A DNA stretch of 64,000 nucleotides. Source: Cellulomonas fimi (lineage in GTDB: Bacteria > Actinomycetota > Actinomycetes > Actinomycetales > Cellulomonadaceae). The stretch lies in the NCBI RefSeq assembly GCF_028527925.1, contig NZ_JAPESW010000013.1, positions 1 through 64,000 on the forward strand, written 5' to 3'. Below the pieces are notes generated by a model. The model searched no databases. It was not told the DNA's origin and saw only the letters and a list, made by a program, of their open reading frames with translations. Positions 27,816-35,791 of the stretch are shown piece by piece. A program made the position numbers and the translations under genes. Each line of letters opens with the position of its first letter. The stretch's first letter is position 1.

Positions 27816-28609
27816 CGACCGGCCCGACGGACGAGCTGCGGGTCTGGGCGCCCGACGGGCTCGGCGAGGTCCGACCGGGCGATGACCTGCCGGCGCTGCT
27901 CGTCGACCTGCTGCGCGCCGACGCGGAGGCCCGGCCCGATCGCGCGCTCGCTCACGGCGACGTGCTGGTGCTCACCAGCAAGGTCGTGTCGAAGGCCGAG
28001 GGAAGGGTCGTCGCCGCCGCCGACCGCGAGCAGGCGATCACGGACGAGACCGTGCGCGTCGTCGCGACGCGCGAGCACGCCGCGGGCGTCACGCGGATCG
28101 TCGAGAACCGGCTCGGGCTCGTCATGGCGGCGGCCGGTGTCGACGCGAGCAACACGCCCGAGGGCACGGTCCTGCTGCTGCCGGTCGACCCCGACGCCTC
28201 CGCACGAGCCGTGCGCGCGGCCGTCGCCCGGGCGTTCGGGGTGCGGGTCGGCGTCGTCGTGTCCGACACCGCCGGGCGGCCGTGGCGGCAGGGGGTCGCC
28301 GACCTGGCGATCGGCGCCGCGGGCGTCGCGGTCCTCGACGACCTGCGCGGTCAGGTCGACTCGTTCGGGCGACCGCTGACGATGACCGTGACCGCCGTGG
28401 CGGACGAGATCGCCGCGGCGGCCGAGCTGGTCAAGGGCAAGGCGGCCGGGCGGCCGCTCGCGGTGGTCCGCGGCCTCGGCCACGTCGTCACCGTGGACGA
28501 CGGCCCGGGTGCGCGCGTGCTGGTGCGGACCGGCGACGACGACATGTTCCGGCAGGGGAGCGCGGAGGCGTACGCGCAGGGCTGGAAGGACGCCGTCGAG
28601 CGGGCGTGA
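27812..28609 (+). CDS. cofE: Coenzyme F420-0:L-glutamate ligase
   Basis: A 265-residue ligase that adds glutamates to F420-0 using GTP, making the polyglutamate tail of F420. Family motifs are visible: [20 protein letters not shown] (about residues 48-67), the [27 protein letters not shown] stretch and [22 protein letters not shown] (about 148-169). It corresponds to the archaeal CofE or the N-terminal half of mycobacterial FbiB; the C-terminal flavin domain of FbiB, which reduces dehydro-F420-0, is missing, so that step must be elsewhere. Its ATG overlaps the stop of the FGD-like gene (ATGA). The end is followed by the operator array of the next gene. Confidence 0.92.
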   Translation: MTTGPTDELRVWAPDGLGEVRPGDDLPALLVDLLRADAEARPDRALAHGDVLVLTSKVVSKAEGRVVAAADREQAITDETVRVVATREHAAGVTRIVENRLGLVMAAAGVDASNTPEGTVLLLPVDPDASARAVRAAVARAFGVRVGVVVSDTAGRPWRQGVADLAIGAAGVAVLDDLRGQVDSFGRPLTMTVTAVADEIAAAAELVKGKAAGRPLAVVRGLGHVVTVDDGPGARVLVRTGDDDMFRQGSAEAYAQGWKDAVERA

Positions 28610-28695
28610 GGAGCCGGGCGCGCGGCCCCGCGAAGGGGCGCACATCGCGGGCCGGGCGTGGAAGCACGGCCGGTCGCCGGCCGGGCGACCGGCCG

Positions 28696-28790
28696 TGACA
28701 CCACTGTGCATCCGGCCTGACACCATGTGACGCCGATCTGACACCACAAAGGCTTGCGGTGACACCACGGTGGTGTCATGCTAGGTGTCA
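28696..28790 (+). promoter_or_regulatory. Iterated TGACACCA operator array
   Basis: Direct copies start at 28696 (TGACACCAC), 28718 (TGACACCAT), 28739 (TGACACCAC) and 28760 (TGACACCAC), spaced 22, 21 and 21 bases, that is two helical turns. The last copy forms a 19-bp palindrome with an inverted copy at 28770-28778, and a partial inverted half (GGTGTCA) follows at 28784-28790. This looks like a cooperative binding site for a ribbon-helix-helix protein. Confidence 0.7.
28754..28782 (+). promoter_or_regulatory. Promoter TTGCGG-N17-CATGCT with embedded operator
   Basis: TTGCGG (28754-28759) and CATGCT (28777-28782) are 17 bases apart and the palindrome 28760-28778 fills the spacer. The ATG at 28790 is seven bases beyond the -10, so the message would be leaderless. 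Confidence 0.48.
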
Positions 28791-29287
28791 TGGAACTCGG
28801 GCAGTACGTCAGCGACCTCCAGCGTCAGCTCATGGACGCCGCCGAGCACGGCGGGGACGACACCCGCGCCGTCGCCGAGCGGCTCGCCGCGGGCCTCGAC
28901 GCGGCCACCCGCCTCGTGCTGCTCGACGCGCTGTCGGCCGCCGCCGGCGAGATCACGCGTGACCTCGCACCCGGCTCGGTCGACGTGCGGCTGCGCGGAC
29001 GCGAGGTCGAGTTCGTCGTCACGCAGCCCCCGTCCGAGGCGGACGCCGAGGAGGCGAGCACGGTGACCACCGCGCCCGTGGACCTCGACGACGTCAGCAC
29101 CTCACGCACCACGCTCCGCCTGCCCGACGCGCTCAAGGCGCGCGTCGACGAGGCGGCCACCGCGGACGGCCTGTCCGTCAACGCCTGGCTCGTCCGCGCG
29201 ATCGCGGCGGCCCTGCAGCCGAAGCAACGACGATCCGCGCAGCGCGCGCTGCGCACCGGCGACAGCTTCGCCGGCTGGGCGCGCTAG
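28790..29287 (+). CDS. Ribbon-helix-helix DNA-binding protein, HicB/Arc-like
   Basis: A 165-residue cytosolic protein. Residues about 1-85 form a helical and beta domain I cannot name; after an acidic linker, residues about 105-140 form a ribbon-helix-helix (TTLRLPDALKARVDEAATADGLSVNAWLVRAI), as in Arc, ParD and HicB-type antitoxins. The tail PKQRRSAQRALRTG is basic. No toxin gene is adjacent; instead a DUF4097 gene and an ABC-2 exporter follow. The upstream TGACACCA array suggests it represses its own promoter. An ATG at 28778 is an alternative start lying inside the operator. Confidence 0.8.
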   Translation: MELGQYVSDLQRQLMDAAEHGGDDTRAVAERLAAGLDAATRLVLLDALSAAAGEITRDLAPGSVDVRLRGREVEFVVTQPPSEADAEEASTVTTAPVDLDDVSTSRTTLRLPDALKARVDEAATADGLSVNAWLVRAIAAALQPKQRRSAQRALRTGDSFAGWAR

Positions 29288-29370
29288 CCCGGCACCGCAC
29301 CTCCGAGCACCACCAGCCCCGCGAACCCGCGGGGCCGGACAAGCACACCCTCAGCACGGGAGGCGTCAGC

Positions 29371-30216
29371 ATGCCCACGTACAGCACACCCCAGCCCATC
29401 GACCTCGCGGTCCACGTCCCCGTCGGTGACCTGCGCGTCATCGCGAGCGACCGCGCCGACACCGTCGTGACCGTCGCGCCCTCCAACCCGGCGAAGGCGG
29501 ACGACCGCCGCGCCGTCGAGGAGACGAAGGTCGACTTCGACGGCCGGCGCCTCACCGTCCTCGGGCCGCGGCCGCGGCTCTCCTGGATCGGCCCCGGCCC
29601 GAACGACTCGGTCGACGTCGTCGTCGAGCTGCCCGCGGGCTCGCGTGTCACGGCCGAGCTGTCCGTCGGCAACGTCCAGACCGTGGGCCGGCTCGGAGCG
29701 ACCCGGGCCAAGAGCTCCTCCGTCCAGCTCGACACCACCGGCGACCTGTGGGTCCGGGCCATGCACGGGGTGGTCGACGTGGAGCGCGTCGAGGGCACGG
29801 CGGAGATCACCGCCGACCACGGACGCGTCCGGATCGGCACGGTGCACGGCGACGCCGTCATCAAGGCGTCGCACGGGGCCGTGCAGGTCGAGGAGTCGGG
29901 CGGCGACCTCGAGGCGAAGCTCTCGTACGGCGACCTGGACGTCGACCGGGCCCTCGGCTCGGTCACCGCGAAGACGGCCTACGGCAGCGTCCGCGTCGCC
30001 GAGGTGTCGAGCGGGTCGGTCCAGGTCGAGAGCGGCTACGGCCAGGTGGCAGTCGGCGTCCGGCGTGGGGTCGCCGCGTGGCTCGACCTGTCGTCGAAGG
30101 ACGGGCGCGTCCGCAACCAGCTCGACGGCCAGGCCGCCCCCGCCGAGGGCGAGCGCACCGTCGCGGTCCGGGCGCGCACGCGCTCGGGCGACATCACCGT
30201 CCAGCACGCCCGCTGA
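29371..30216 (+). CDS. DUF4097-family beta-repeat protein
   Basis: A 281-residue protein without a signal peptide, built almost entirely of short beta strands in repeats such as SVGNVQTVGRL, DHGRVRIGTVHGDAVIKASHG, SYGDLDVDRALGSVTAKTAYG and SGYGQVAVGV. This is the DUF4097 putative adhesin fold, a right-handed beta stack. In Firmicutes LiaG-like relatives belong to envelope-stress operons; here the lack of an export signal suggests a cytosolic scaffold or sensor. The ATG follows GGAGG. The gene lies between the ribbon-helix-helix gene and the ABC exporter and is probably co-transcribed with the latter. A small hairpin (29316-29335) precedes it. Confidence 0.82.
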   Translation: MPTYSTPQPIDLAVHVPVGDLRVIASDRADTVVTVAPSNPAKADDRRAVEETKVDFDGRRLTVLGPRPRLSWIGPGPNDSVDVVVELPAGSRVTAELSVGNVQTVGRLGATRAKSSSVQLDTTGDLWVRAMHGVVDVERVEGTAEITADHGRVRIGTVHGDAVIKASHGAVQVEESGGDLEAKLSYGDLDVDRALGSVTAKTAYGSVRVAEVSSGSVQVESGYGQVAVGVRRGVAAWLDLSSKDGRVRNQLDGQAAPAEGERTVAVRARTRSGDITVQHAR

Positions 30217-30254
30217 GCGGGCACCACCACCACGAGAAGGGGACGCGACACCTC

Positions 30255-31043
30255 ATGAACGCCACCTCATCCGCCATCCGCGTGCGCGGCGCCGAGAAGT
30301 CCTTCGGGGACCTCCACGTCCTGCGCGGCGTCGACCTCGACGTCGCGCCGGGCAGCATCTTCGCCCTGCTCGGTTCGAACGGCGCCGGCAAGACGACCAT
30401 GGTGCGGATCCTGTCCACGCTGCTGAAGCCCGACGCGGGAACGGCCGTCGTCAACGGGTTCGACGTCACCACCGCGCCGCGCGACGTCCGCGAGTCGATC
30501 AGCCTGACCGGCCAGTTCGCGGCGGTCGACGAGATCCTGTCCGGCCGTGAGAACCTCGTCCTGGTCGCGCGGCTGCGGCACCTCGACGACCCCGGCCGCA
30601 TCGCCGACGACCTGCTCGCGCGCTTCGACCTCACCGAGGCGGGCTCCCGGCGCGTGTCGACCTACTCGGGCGGCATGCGGCGGCGGCTCGACATCGCGAT
30701 GAGCCTCGTCGGGCACCCGAGCGTGCTGTTCCTCGACGAGCCGACGACGGGCCTCGACCCCGAGGCGCGGCAGGAGGTCTGGCGGGTCGTCCAGGGGCTG
30801 GCACGGCAGGGCACGACCGTTCTGCTCACCACGCAGTACCTGGAGGAGGCCGAGCAGCTCGCGGACCGCATCGCGATCCTCCACCAGGGCCGCATCATCG
30901 CGAACGGCACGCTCGCCGAGCTCAAGGCGCTGCTGCCGCCCGCGACCGTCGAGTACGTCGAGAAGCAGCCGACGCTCGAGGAGATCTTCCTCGCGCTCGT
31001 CGGGACCCCCACCACCACGGAGTCCGGGAAGGACCAGTCATGA
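30255..31043 (+). CDS. ABC-2 exporter ATP-binding subunit, DrrA-like
   Basis: A 262-residue ATPase. Walker A GSNGAGKTT (about residues 38-46), the Q-loop in SLTGQFAAVDEIL, signature YSGGMRRRLDIA, Walker B LFLDEPTTGLD and the H-loop replaced by Q (LLTTQYLEEAEQL) are the pattern of the DrrA daunorubicin-type group. The C-terminus (EYVEKQPTLEEIFLALVG) is the DrrA regulatory tail. It powers the permease encoded next, whose ATG overlaps its stop. Likely exports a lipophilic drug, lipid or peptide; the substrate is unknown. Confidence 0.9.
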   Translation: MNATSSAIRVRGAEKSFGDLHVLRGVDLDVAPGSIFALLGSNGAGKTTMVRILSTLLKPDAGTAVVNGFDVTTAPRDVRESISLTGQFAAVDEILSGRENLVLVARLRHLDDPGRIADDLLARFDLTEAGSRRVSTYSGGMRRRLDIAMSLVGHPSVLFLDEPTTGLDPEARQEVWRVVQGLARQGTTVLLTTQYLEEAEQLADRIAILHQGRIIANGTLAELKALLPPATVEYVEKQPTLEEIFLALVGTPTTTESGKDQS

Positions 31044-31801
31044 GCACGCACGTCTACGCCGACACCGCCGCCCTCACCGGGCGCTCGCTGCGGCACATCA
31101 GCCGCAGCGCCGACACGATCATCACGACGGCGCTCACGCCGATCGCGCTGCTGCTGCTGTTCGTCTACGTCTTCGGCGGGGCGATCGAGGCGGGCGGCGA
31201 GAGCTACGTCAACTACCTGCTGCCGGGGATCCTGCTCATCGCGATCGCGTCGGGCATCGCGTACACCGCCGTCCGGCTGTTCACCGACATGCAGAGCGGC
31301 ATCTTCGAGCGCTTCCACTCGATGCCGATCGCCCGGTCGTCGGTGCTGTGGGCGCACGTGCTGACGTCGCTCGTCGCGAACGGGATCACGGTGGTGATCA
31401 TCGTGCTCGTCGGGCTCCTCATGGGCTTCCGGACCTCGGCGGGCGTCGGGGCGTGGCTCGCGGTGGCGGGCATCCTCGCGCTGTTCACGCTCGCGCTCAC
31501 GTGGCTCGCCGTCATCGCCGGTCTCACCGCGAAGTCGGTCGACGGTGCCGCGGGGTTCTCCTACCCGCTGATCTTCCTGCCGTTCATCAGCTCGGCGTTC
31601 GTCCCGACGGAGACCATGCCGGGGCCGGTGCGGTGGTTCGCCGAGAACCAGCCGGTCACGTCGATCGTCGACAGCATCCAGCACCTGTTCGCGGGTGAGC
31701 CCGTCGGCAGCGACCTGTGGGTCGCGCTCGGGTGGTGCGTCGGCATCCTCGTCGTCGCCTACCTCGGCGCCATGGCCGCCTACCGGCGCCGGATCGGCTG
31801 A
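31040..31801 (+). CDS. ABC-2 type exporter permease, DrrB-like
   Basis: A 253-residue membrane protein with six predicted helices, including TALTPIALLLLFVYVFGGAI, the LPGILLIAIASGIAYTAVRLFTDM segment and the signature FSYPLIFLPFISSAFVPTETMPGPVRWFAENQPVTSIVD (broken over residues about 170-210) of the ABC2_membrane family. It forms the channel of the exporter driven by the preceding ATPase, with a four-base ATGA overlap. Last gene of the ribbon-helix-helix, DUF4097, exporter unit. Confidence 0.9.
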   Translation: MSTHVYADTAALTGRSLRHISRSADTIITTALTPIALLLLFVYVFGGAIEAGGESYVNYLLPGILLIAIASGIAYTAVRLFTDMQSGIFERFHSMPIARSSVLWAHVLTSLVANGITVVIIVLVGLLMGFRTSAGVGAWLAVAGILALFTLALTWLAVIAGLTAKSVDGAAGFSYPLIFLPFISSAFVPTETMPGPVRWFAENQPVTSIVDSIQHLFAGEPVGSDLWVALGWCVGILVVAYLGAMAAYRRRIG

Positions 31802-31884
31802 TGCCGCACCGCTCGTCCCTCGTCCGGAAGCCGGACTGAGGCGCCAGGATCCTCGACCGCACGCCGGTCGGGGATCGTGGCGTG

Positions 31885-32022
31885 TCAGCCCTCGGGGGCC
31901 CTCAGGCCTCCGCTGCGGGCGGGCATGGTCGCGGCGACGTGCGCGGGCCGGCCGGTCGCACCGGGCTCGCGATCCGGGATCGGCTCGGCGACGGACGCCG
32001 TGCCGTCGACCAACACCTCGCT
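31885..32022 (-). pseudogene. Decayed fragment of a second ybjQ-type gene
   Basis: Translated on the minus strand this piece ends SEVLVDGTASVAEPIPDRE then PGATGRPAHVAA, closely matching the C-terminus of the intact gene at 32979-33386 (SEVCVYGTAVVAEPIPAGE, PGATGQSAHVAS). The DNA is also similar over about 100 bases. The upstream three-quarters of the family domain is missing and no start is evident. Nothing else is seen between 31802 and 32110. The two related pieces flank the TspO-like gene in the same orientation. Confidence 0.7.
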
Positions 32023-32110
32023 GCTCGCCGTGCTCCGCGGGCTCGGGCGCGGTGACCGTGGGCGACCGCCTGGGGCGCCCACAGGCGCGCCGCACGCGGC
32101 CGGAGCTCGC

Positions 32111-32935
32111 TCACGAGGGCGCCGGGCGATGCGCCCCCGGTCGCGCGGCACGGCGAGCACCCCGAGCAGCGATCAGAGTCGCTGCGACCACCCCGACGAG
32201 ACCGGCCCAGGCCACGGCGAGCAGGGCGTCCGCGTCGGCGGCGCCGGTGGACAGCACCACCCCGCACAGGGCCCAGGCGCTCGTCGCACCGGCAGCGCAT
32301 CGCGCGACGACGCTGCGCGCGACGACGACGACGAGCACCACCGCCGTGGCGACCGCGCCGACGAGCAGGGCCGCCAGGGCGCGGCTCGAGGGGCGGTCCA
32401 CGAGCGTGGCGGCGTTGATCCACACGGCTGCGGCAGCCCACCCCGCGTACACCCCGAGAACCGCCTCCACCCACGCGTCCCCGCCGCGCACGCTCCCGGC
32501 GACGGGGCGCTCCGTCAGCGGTGCCCGACGGAGCGCCACGGCGAGGGCGCCGAGCATGCCCGCGAAGATCGGGACGGTCGCGACCGGTGCGGCGGCCGCC
32601 GCCCACAGCCACGCGACGAACCCGACCTGGGTCAGGCTCAACGGCACGTGCAGCCGGCGGTACGCGGGCGAGGTCGCCCGTCGTTCCGGGAGCCCGCGCA
32701 CCGCGATCGTCAGGCAGCCCAGCAGCACGACGCCCCACACGGCGAAGAAAGGGCCGGGCGGGACGACGACGGGATCCTCGGTGCTGCCCTGGTCGAAACC
32801 TGCGAGCGGAGGGGCGGCGAGCTGCGCGACCGCGGTCACCAGCAGAACCCATCGCCCCGCCCGCGGCGACAGCCACCCGTCGCGCGAGGCGACCGGCAAG
32901 GCGCTCATCGGACGGGCTCGGCTCTCGGGTGCCAC
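32111..32935 (-). CDS. Multi-pass membrane protein, TspO/MBR-like
   Basis: A 274-residue integral membrane protein with about eight hydrophobic segments. The piece VVPPGPFFAVWGVVLLGCLTIAV followed by RLHVPLSLTQVGFVAWLWAAA resembles the PPG...W turn of TspO/MBR tryptophan-rich sensory proteins, which bind porphyrins, but the protein is longer and the match is partial. I chose the GTG at 32935 because TACCGT lies seven bases upstream; an ATG at 32908 would shorten it by nine residues. It is bracketed by the ybjQ-like gene and its decayed copy. Function unknown. Confidence 0.68.
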   Translation of the reverse strand: MAPESRARPMSALPVASRDGWLSPRAGRWVLLVTAVAQLAAPPLAGFDQGSTEDPVVVPPGPFFAVWGVVLLGCLTIAVRGLPERRATSPAYRRLHVPLSLTQVGFVAWLWAAAAAPVATVPIFAGMLGALAVALRRAPLTERPVAGSVRGGDAWVEAVLGVYAGWAAAAVWINAATLVDRPSSRALAALLVGAVATAVVLVVVVARSVVARCAAGATSAWALCGVVLSTGAADADALLAVAWAGLVGVVAATLIAARGARRAARPGAHRPAPS

Positions 32936-32942
32936 AGGACGG

Positions 32943-32948
32943 ACGGTA
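32943..32948 (-). promoter_or_regulatory. -10 element TACCGT, leaderless start of the TspO-like gene
   Basis: On the minus strand TACCGT stands seven bases before the GTG at 32935. Confidence 0.45.
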
Positions 32949-32978
32949 CGACGTCCATGACGGACGTACACCTGGTGC

Positions 32979-33386
32979 TCAGCGGCCGTCTGCGGTCGAG
33001 GCGTCGGATCGTGCGGCCGTGCCTGACGCGACGTGCGCGGACTGGCCGGTCGCACCGGGCTCGCCCGCAGGGATGGGCTCGGCGACGACGGCCGTGCCGT
33101 AGACGCAGACCTCGCTGAACTGCCCGACGGAGCCGGTGTCGAACCGCATCGCGACGATCGCGTTGGCGCCGCGCTGCACGGCCTCGTCGACCATGCGCCG
33201 CATCACCTCGTGCCGGCTCTCGTACATGATCGTCGTGTACTCGGGGATCTCCCCGCCGCCGATCGAGCGCAGGCTCGCGGTGAGGCTGCCGCCGATGTTC
33301 GTCGAGCGGACCGTCAGGCCCATGACCTCGCCGAGCACGGCCTGCACGCGGTAGCCGGGGATCTCGTTCGTCGTCACCACGATCAC
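32979..33386 (-). CDS. YbjQ/UPF0145 family protein
   Basis: A 135-residue cytosolic protein of the YbjQ (DUF74) family: VVTTNEIPGYRVQAVLGEVMGLTVRST, YESRHEVMRRMVDEAVQRGANAIVAMRFDT and a final beta strand SEVCVYGTAVVAEPI. The fold is a pentameric heavy-metal-binding-like domain; its function is not established. The C-terminal extension after AEPI (GEPGATGQSAHVASGTAARSD) is low in complexity. The GTG start has CACGAT six bases upstream, again hinting at a leaderless message. A truncated relative lies at 31885-32022. Confidence 0.87.
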   Translation of the reverse strand: MIVVTTNEIPGYRVQAVLGEVMGLTVRSTNIGGSLTASLRSIGGGEIPEYTTIMYESRHEVMRRMVDEAVQRGANAIVAMRFDTGSVGQFSEVCVYGTAVVAEPIPAGEPGATGQSAHVASGTAARSDASTADGR

Positions 33387-33490
33387 GCGCGCATCGTGTC
33401 ACGCGGCCGCGGCAGCGGGGCAGGACGACGGTGCGGATTCATCCCCTGTCCGCAGCCACGACCCGGTGGTACGTTCGCTCGCAACGCGGT

Positions 33491-33518
33491 GCTGCAAGTT
33501 GCAGCAAGTAGTTGCTGC
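33491..33518 (+). promoter_or_regulatory. Overlapping palindromic operators before the amylase gene
   Basis: GCTGCAAGTTGCAGC (33491-33505) and GCAGCAAGTAGTTGCTGC (33501-33518) are each perfect palindromes with short centres and share five bases. They resemble the CTTGCAGC-type sites bound by LacI-family maltose regulators in Streptomyces. They lie just downstream of a possible TACGTT -10 (33470-33475), a repressing position. Confidence 0.58.
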
Positions 33519-33645
33519 CGTTCCGAGACCCGGAACCGGTCCGACGCCACGCCCATCCGGCGAGCAGCGCAGCTCGACGTCCGGACCGCCCGCTCACGCC
33601 CAGCCGCGCACGACGACGTGCGCCGAGCCCGATCGGAGCCTCTCC

Positions 33646-35748
33646 GTGACCGCCACCCCCCGCACGCCCGCGCGTGCCGCCCGACCACGCGTGCGACGTG
33701 CGGTCGCCGCGCTCGCCGCCCTGCTCGTCGCCGCCGCCGGCCTGACCGCCTCCGTCGCGCCGACCGGAGCGGCGCCGCCCGTGCCGCAACCCGTCGTGCC
33801 GTCCGCGAACGGCCGCGGCGACGTCATCCTCAACCTCTTCCAGTGGACCTGGGACGCCGTCGCGAGCGAGTGCACCTCGACGATCGGCCCCGCCGGGTTC
33901 GGGTACGTGCAGGTGTCGCCCCCGCAGGAGCACGTCACCGGCGGGCAGTGGTGGACGTCCTACCAGCCGGTGAGCTACCGCATCGAGTCGAAGCTCGGCA
34001 CGCGCGAGGAGTTCCGCGCGATGGTCTCGACGTGCCGCGCCGCGGGTGTCGGGGTCATCGCCGACGCCGTCCTCAACCACATGACGGGCGCGGACCGGGG
34101 GAGCGGCACCGGCGTCGCCGGGTCGTCGTTCGGTGTCGACTCGTTCCCGGGGATCTACGGTGCGGCCGACTTCAACGACTGCCGGTCCAACATCGCGAGC
34201 TACGGCGACCGCTACCAGGTGCAGAACTGCCGGCTGGTGTCGCTGCAGGACCTGCGCACCGGTTCGTCGTACGTCCGGGACCGGCTCGCCGGGTACCTGA
34301 ACGACCTGCTGAGCCTCGGCGTCGCGGGCTTCCGCATCGACGCCGCCAAGCACATCCCCGCCGCCGACCTCGCCGCGATCAAGAGCCGGCTCACGAACCC
34401 GGACGTGTTCTGGGTGCACGAGGTCATCGGCGCGAGCGGTGAGCCCGTCCAGCCGTCCGAGTACCTCGGCAGCGGCGACTCGCACGAGTTCTTCTACGGC
34501 CGCCGGCTCAAGGCGGCCTTCGACGGCAACCTCGCCGACCTGCGCACGATCGCCGACGGGCTGCTGCCGTCGTCGTCGGCGGGGACGTTCGTCGACAACC
34601 ACGACACCGAGCGCAACGGCGAGACGCTCAGCTACAAGCGCGGCGCCGAGTACCGGCTCGCGAACGTGTTCCTGCTCGCGCACCCCTACGGCGCGCCGTC
34701 CGTCTACAGCGGCTACACCCGGGACGACAAGGACGCCGGCGCGCCCGGTGCCTCGGCGACGAGCGTGCCCGACGCGTCGTGCGCCGACAGCCGGTGGGTC
34801 TGCACGCAGCGGTGGACCGAGGTGCAGGGCATGGTCGGCTTCCACAACACCGTCGGCAGCGCGCCGCTCGTGCAGTGGACCGACGACGGCTCGCAGCTCA
34901 TCGGGTTCGGGCGCGGCGACCGCGGGTACGTCGCGCTCAACGACCACGACCAGCCCGTCACGCGCACCTTCCAGACGTCGATGCCCGCGGGCTCCTACTG
35001 CGACGTCGTCGCGTCCGCGACCTGCGCGTCGACCGTGACCGTGTCGTCGTCGGGCACCTTCACCGCGACCGTCCCCGCGCACGGCGCCGTCGCGATCCAC
35101 GTCGGCCGTCCCGGCGGGCAGCCGACCGCGAGCACGACCGTCTACTACGCGACGACGCCCGGCTGGTCCGCCTACCGGATCCACCACCGCGTCGGCTCCG
35201 GCGCGTGGACGGCCGTCCCCGGCGTCGAGATGGCGCCCGCGTGCACCGGCTGGGTGTCGCGCGAGATCGCGACCGGCGGAGCAACCGTGACCGCCGCGTT
35301 CACCAACGGCACCGGGACGTGGGACAACAACGGCGGCCGCGACTACACGCTCACCGGCGCGGCCGTGCGCGTCGACGGCGGCGTCGTCACGCCCGGCAGC
35401 CCCTGCGGGTCCACACCGACGCCCACCCCGACGCCGACGCCCACCCCGACCTCGTCGACTGCTGTCGTCTCGTTCGGCGTGCAGGCCACGACGGCGTGGG
35501 GCCAGAACGTCTTCGTGGTCGGCGACGCCGGCGTGCTCGGCGGCTGGGACCCGGCGCGCGCCGTCCCGCTCTCGTCGGCCGCCTACCCCGTGTGGCGCGC
35601 GTCGGTCACGCTGCCCGCGGGCGCGACGGTGCAGTACAAGTACGTCCGGAAGGATGCCGCGGGTGCCGTGACGTGGGAGAGCGGGGCGAACCGCACGGTG
35701 ACCGTGCCGTCGTCGGGGACGCTCACGCTCGACGACGCCTGGCGCTGA
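33646..35748 (+). CDS. Secreted alpha-amylase (GH13) with two starch-binding modules
   Basis: A 700-residue exported enzyme that cleaves internal alpha-1,4 bonds of starch. The signal peptide spans about residues 1-43. The catalytic barrel (about 55-440) has the four GH13 regions: DAVLNH, GFRIDAAKH with nucleophile Asp232, FWVHEV with acid Glu259, and FVDNHD with Asp320. Residues about 505-585 form a CBM25/26-like module (TTVYYATTPGWSAYRIHH, TGTWDNNGGRDY), then a Pro-Thr repeat linker (about 590-604), then a C-terminal CBM20 (ATTAWGQNVFVVGDAGVLGGWD). The GTG follows CGGAG. Control probably by the palindromes upstream. Confidence 0.94.
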   Translation: MTATPRTPARAARPRVRRAVAALAALLVAAAGLTASVAPTGAAPPVPQPVVPSANGRGDVILNLFQWTWDAVASECTSTIGPAGFGYVQVSPPQEHVTGGQWWTSYQPVSYRIESKLGTREEFRAMVSTCRAAGVGVIADAVLNHMTGADRGSGTGVAGSSFGVDSFPGIYGAADFNDCRSNIASYGDRYQVQNCRLVSLQDLRTGSSYVRDRLAGYLNDLLSLGVAGFRIDAAKHIPAADLAAIKSRLTNPDVFWVHEVIGASGEPVQPSEYLGSGDSHEFFYGRRLKAAFDGNLADLRTIADGLLPSSSAGTFVDNHDTERNGETLSYKRGAEYRLANVFLLAHPYGAPSVYSGYTRDDKDAGAPGASATSVPDASCADSRWVCTQRWTEVQGMVGFHNTVGSAPLVQWTDDGSQLIGFGRGDRGYVALNDHDQPVTRTFQTSMPAGSYCDVVASATCASTVTVSSSGTFTATVPAHGAVAIHVGRPGGQPTASTTVYYATTPGWSAYRIHHRVGSGAWTAVPGVEMAPACTGWVSREIATGGATVTAAFTNGTGTWDNNGGRDYTLTGAAVRVDGGVVTPGSPCGSTPTPTPTPTPTPTSSTAVVSFGVQATTAWGQNVFVVGDAGVLGGWDPARAVPLSSAAYPVWRASVTLPAGATVQYKYVRKDAAGAVTWESGANRTVTVPSSGTLTLDDAWR

Positions 35749-35752
35749 GACC

Positions 35753-35791
35753 GCACGCGGCCCGTCCTCCGACCACGGACGGGCCGCGTGC
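35753..35791 (+). terminator. Perfect 15-bp GC hairpin after the amylase gene
   Basis: 35753-35767 pairs with 35777-35791 around a nine-base loop, five bases after the stop. Confidence 0.78.

Noticed and set aside
28790..29287. A toxin-antitoxin pair
   Set aside because: The ribbon-helix-helix protein looks antitoxin-like, but neither flank encodes a small toxin; the downstream genes are a DUF4097 protein and an exporter.
31802..32110. A 91-codon minus-strand gene ending at 31885
   Set aside because: Only its last part is meaningful and matches the YbjQ C-terminus; the N-terminal half is Arg/Pro-rich without similarity, so it is recorded as a gene remnant.
35413..35451. Short tandem DNA repeat of CCGACGCCCAC type
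   Set aside because: It encodes the Pro-Thr linker between the two starch-binding modules of the amylase and is not a regulatory or mobile repeat.
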